Shown in pieces: positions 62,641-64,000 of a stretch of DNA of 64,000 nucleotides; the stretch's first letter is position 1; every line of letters starts with the position of its first letter. Under the pieces are notes generated by a model that saw nothing but the letters and a program-made list of their open reading frames with translations, was not told where the DNA came from and searched no databases. Origin of the DNA: Virgibacillus salexigens (GTDB lineage: Bacteria > Bacillota > Bacilli > Bacillales > Amphibacillaceae); assembly GCF_014905415.1 (NCBI RefSeq), contig NZ_BNEO01000003.1, forward strand, positions 289,318-353,317, written 5' to 3'. The position numbers and the translations under genes are program-made.

Positions 62641-63510
62641 ATGGAAAATTTCCTGAGACCGATTTATCAAGAACATGCGAGTGATACAAATACATTAGGG
62701 ATATTAGTGCTAGAAAAAACAAAACCAGATAGTCCCATTACAGATAATTTTGATGTGATCTTATTAATTATTGTTCAAGAGGGAGAACAAGCTTGGTACG
62801 TAAAACATTACGAATTTGATGATAAGACATGTGCGTTACATATCGTTAAAGAGGATCTATTAATGAAATGGATTGATACGAGTGGATATCGAACAGCTGT
62901 TGAATGGATTATTTATGGGAAGGTGATTTATGACAGAAATGAATTTATTTATAATTTGAAAGGTCAATTAAGAGATTTTCCAGATAGTAAGCGAGATCTT
63001 CGTAAAGCAATTGAATTTGGTAAGCTTGTTAAAAGCTATAGTGAAGCTAAAGAGCTGTTTGAATCGGAGGAGTACAAGGATTCCAATAGCAAGATCTTAT
63101 ATTCGCTGCATTATTTAGCGAGGTTAGCTGTCATTGAAAAGGGGTATTATCCAGAAGTCACGGTTTGGAGTCAAGTAAAACAGATTGACCTCGAGGTATA
63201 TAAGTTATATGAAGAATTTATTGAGAGTAATGAAGAAATCAAGAAACGAATTCAACTAATGCTTATTGCAATGGATTATGTAATAAAAAATCGAGCAAAG
63301 GTTTCAGTAAAGCATTTATTGGATATTATGGATACTAGAGATGATGCTTGGTCCTATGCGGAATTAAAGTCATTGCAAATGATTACACCGTATTCACTGG
63401 ACTTATCTGCAATCATTGCATATTTAGTTGAGAAAGATATAATTACAACGGTCAGGCAAGAAACCAAAGGAGTTGGCGTTTACCACCGAAAATATAAAAT
63501 GCATCAATAG
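62641..63510 (+). CDS. ygxA: YgxA nucleotidyltransferase-like protein
   Basis: 289 residues. The N-terminal domain (about 1-120) resembles a nucleotidyltransferase fold and the C-terminal part is helical with a winged-helix-like region (VSVKHLLDIMDTRDDAWSYAELKSLQ). The gene is known by position upstream of an rRNA operon in Bacillus (ygxA-rrnD). Catalytic residues are not clear to me. GGGGGAAA precedes the ATG. Confidence 0.85.
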   Translation: MENFLRPIYQEHASDTNTLGILVLEKTKPDSPITDNFDVILLIIVQEGEQAWYVKHYEFDDKTCALHIVKEDLLMKWIDTSGYRTAVEWIIYGKVIYDRNEFIYNLKGQLRDFPDSKRDLRKAIEFGKLVKSYSEAKELFESEEYKDSNSKILYSLHYLARLAVIEKGYYPEVTVWSQVKQIDLEVYKLYEEFIESNEEIKKRIQLMLIAMDYVIKNRAKVSVKHLLDIMDTRDDAWSYAELKSLQMITPYSLDLSAIIAYLVEKDIITTVRQETKGVGVYHRKYKMHQ

Positions 63511-63635
63511 TGGAACGTTTTTATGATAATAGGCATAAATTGTGTATGGGCATTGCAATTCGTATACATGGTGTAACGCTATTGCATGCCTTCTACAATT
63601 TTTTCGTCGTTATGCAAATAAATGTAAAATAACCG
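63511..63635. other. Upstream region of the rRNA operon
   Basis: No gene. AT-rich sequence after ygxA, including the likely activating region for the first rrn promoter. Confidence 0.6.
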
Positions 63636-63664
63636 TTGACATTGTAATATAACCATGATAAAGT
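63636..63664 (+). promoter_or_regulatory. rRNA operon promoter P1
   Basis: TTGACA and TAAAGT, 17-bp spacing. Confidence 0.8.
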
Positions 63665-63729
63665 TAATTCCGTCGCAAAAATTCAGTTGAGTTAAGCGAC
63701 ATAAGACAAAAAAATATATTAATTGTTTG

Positions 63730-63759
63730 TTGACATGAATCTAGCAAACATGGTATATT
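63730..63759 (+). promoter_or_regulatory. rRNA operon promoter P2
   Basis: TTGACA and TATATT, 18-bp spacing. Confidence 0.82.
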
Positions 63760-63817
63760 AATAAAGTCGCCAATTTGAGAAGCAAAACAGTTGATGATAA
63801 AAACTTGAAAAAAGTTA

Positions 63818-63846
63818 TTGACAAACGCTAATCAAACTGGTATAAT
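63818..63846 (+). promoter_or_regulatory. rRNA operon promoter P3
   Basis: Perfect TTGACA and TATAAT, 17-bp spacing. Confidence 0.93.
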
Positions 63847-64000
63847 AAAAGAGTTGCTGCAAAAAAAAGCGACTAAGAAATATTTGCTCTTTGAAAACTG
63901 AACAAAACAACCAGTATGTCAAGAAAAACAGGTAACCTGTTATTTCTATAAAACAACCAGAAGGCAACTTCTGGAGAAGCTAAGAAGAATGATTAACGGT
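63847..64000 (+). other. rRNA operon leader (16S gene starts beyond the window)
   Basis: The sequence TGCTCTTTGAAAACTGAACA (63884-63903) is typical of the Bacillus rRNA leader and anti-termination (boxA) region. No conserved 16S 5' sequence is reached by base 64000. Confidence 0.85.

Noticed and set aside
1..64000. CRISPR arrays, prophage genes or plasmid replication genes
   Set aside because: I saw no regularly spaced repeats, no cas genes, no phage structural genes and no replication initiator.

Overview
The window looks like chromosome of a low-GC, endospore-forming member of the Bacillaceae, most like Oceanobacillus/Virgibacillus. This is inferred from protein resemblance and gene order. 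Sporulation genes are present (pdaA, a gamma-type SASP). The order yfhE-yfhF-recX-yfhH-yfhP-mutY-yfhS-sspE-ygaC-ygaD-hemL-bcp-perR-ygzB-ygxA-rrn follows the Bacillus subtilis yfh/yga region, and yfkJ-yfkI-yfkH, yfkF, yfkD, pdaA and clpE also recall that part of the B. subtilis chromosome. The window ends inside the leader of a ribosomal RNA operon; the 16S gene itself lies beyond it.

1-9.5 kb: the 3' part of a saccharopine/lysine-6-dehydrogenase-type gene, an IclR regulator and a DUF3870 protein face a reverse-strand operon encoding a CoA-transferase, a glutaryl-CoA-dehydrogenase-like flavoenzyme and a succinate/glutarate-semialdehyde dehydrogenase. Together they suggest lysine-to-glutarate-to-crotonyl-CoA catabolism. 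The operon has a clear sigma-A promoter overlapped by a near-consensus cre site and a leader that resembles a transcription attenuator. Between it and mreBH lies about 330 bp of strongly structured, gene-free DNA ending in a terminator, probably an unnamed RNA. A secreted CAP-domain protein follows.

9.6-21 kb: glutaminase, a SRAP protein, an alanine/glycine/glutamine symporter, the yfkJIH cluster, a P1B-4 metal-efflux ATPase behind a PerR box, an amino-acid ABC importer lacking its ATPase, an MFS transporter, an OsmC protein and YfkD.

21-34 kb: a complete beta-oxidation operon (acyl-CoA ligase, dehydrogenase, a split two-subunit MaoC hydratase, an SDR dehydrogenase, thiolase) behind a perfect palindromic operator; then a BCCT transporter, a TetR regulator, a YuiF-like transporter, a 401-bp mobile repeat with an 18-bp duplication, pdaA and a second acyl-CoA synthetase.

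34-43 kb: clpE with two CtsR boxes, a ComEC-like hydrolase, an SPFH protein with a small ribbon-helix-helix partner, two GntR-controlled membrane modules (one with a 49-bp perfect inverted-repeat operator) and an XRE regulator.

43-64 kb: the conserved yfh/yga backbone (recombination, DNA repair, spore protein, haem synthesis, peroxide stress), interrupted by mobile or accessory material: a tRNA-like remnant, a second copy of the mobile repeat, a terminal fragment of the same element, and a Bce-type antibiotic-sensing/detoxification module next to a two-helix potassium channel. perR has its own PerR box, so the window contains both the regulator and at least one probable target, the metal ATPase.
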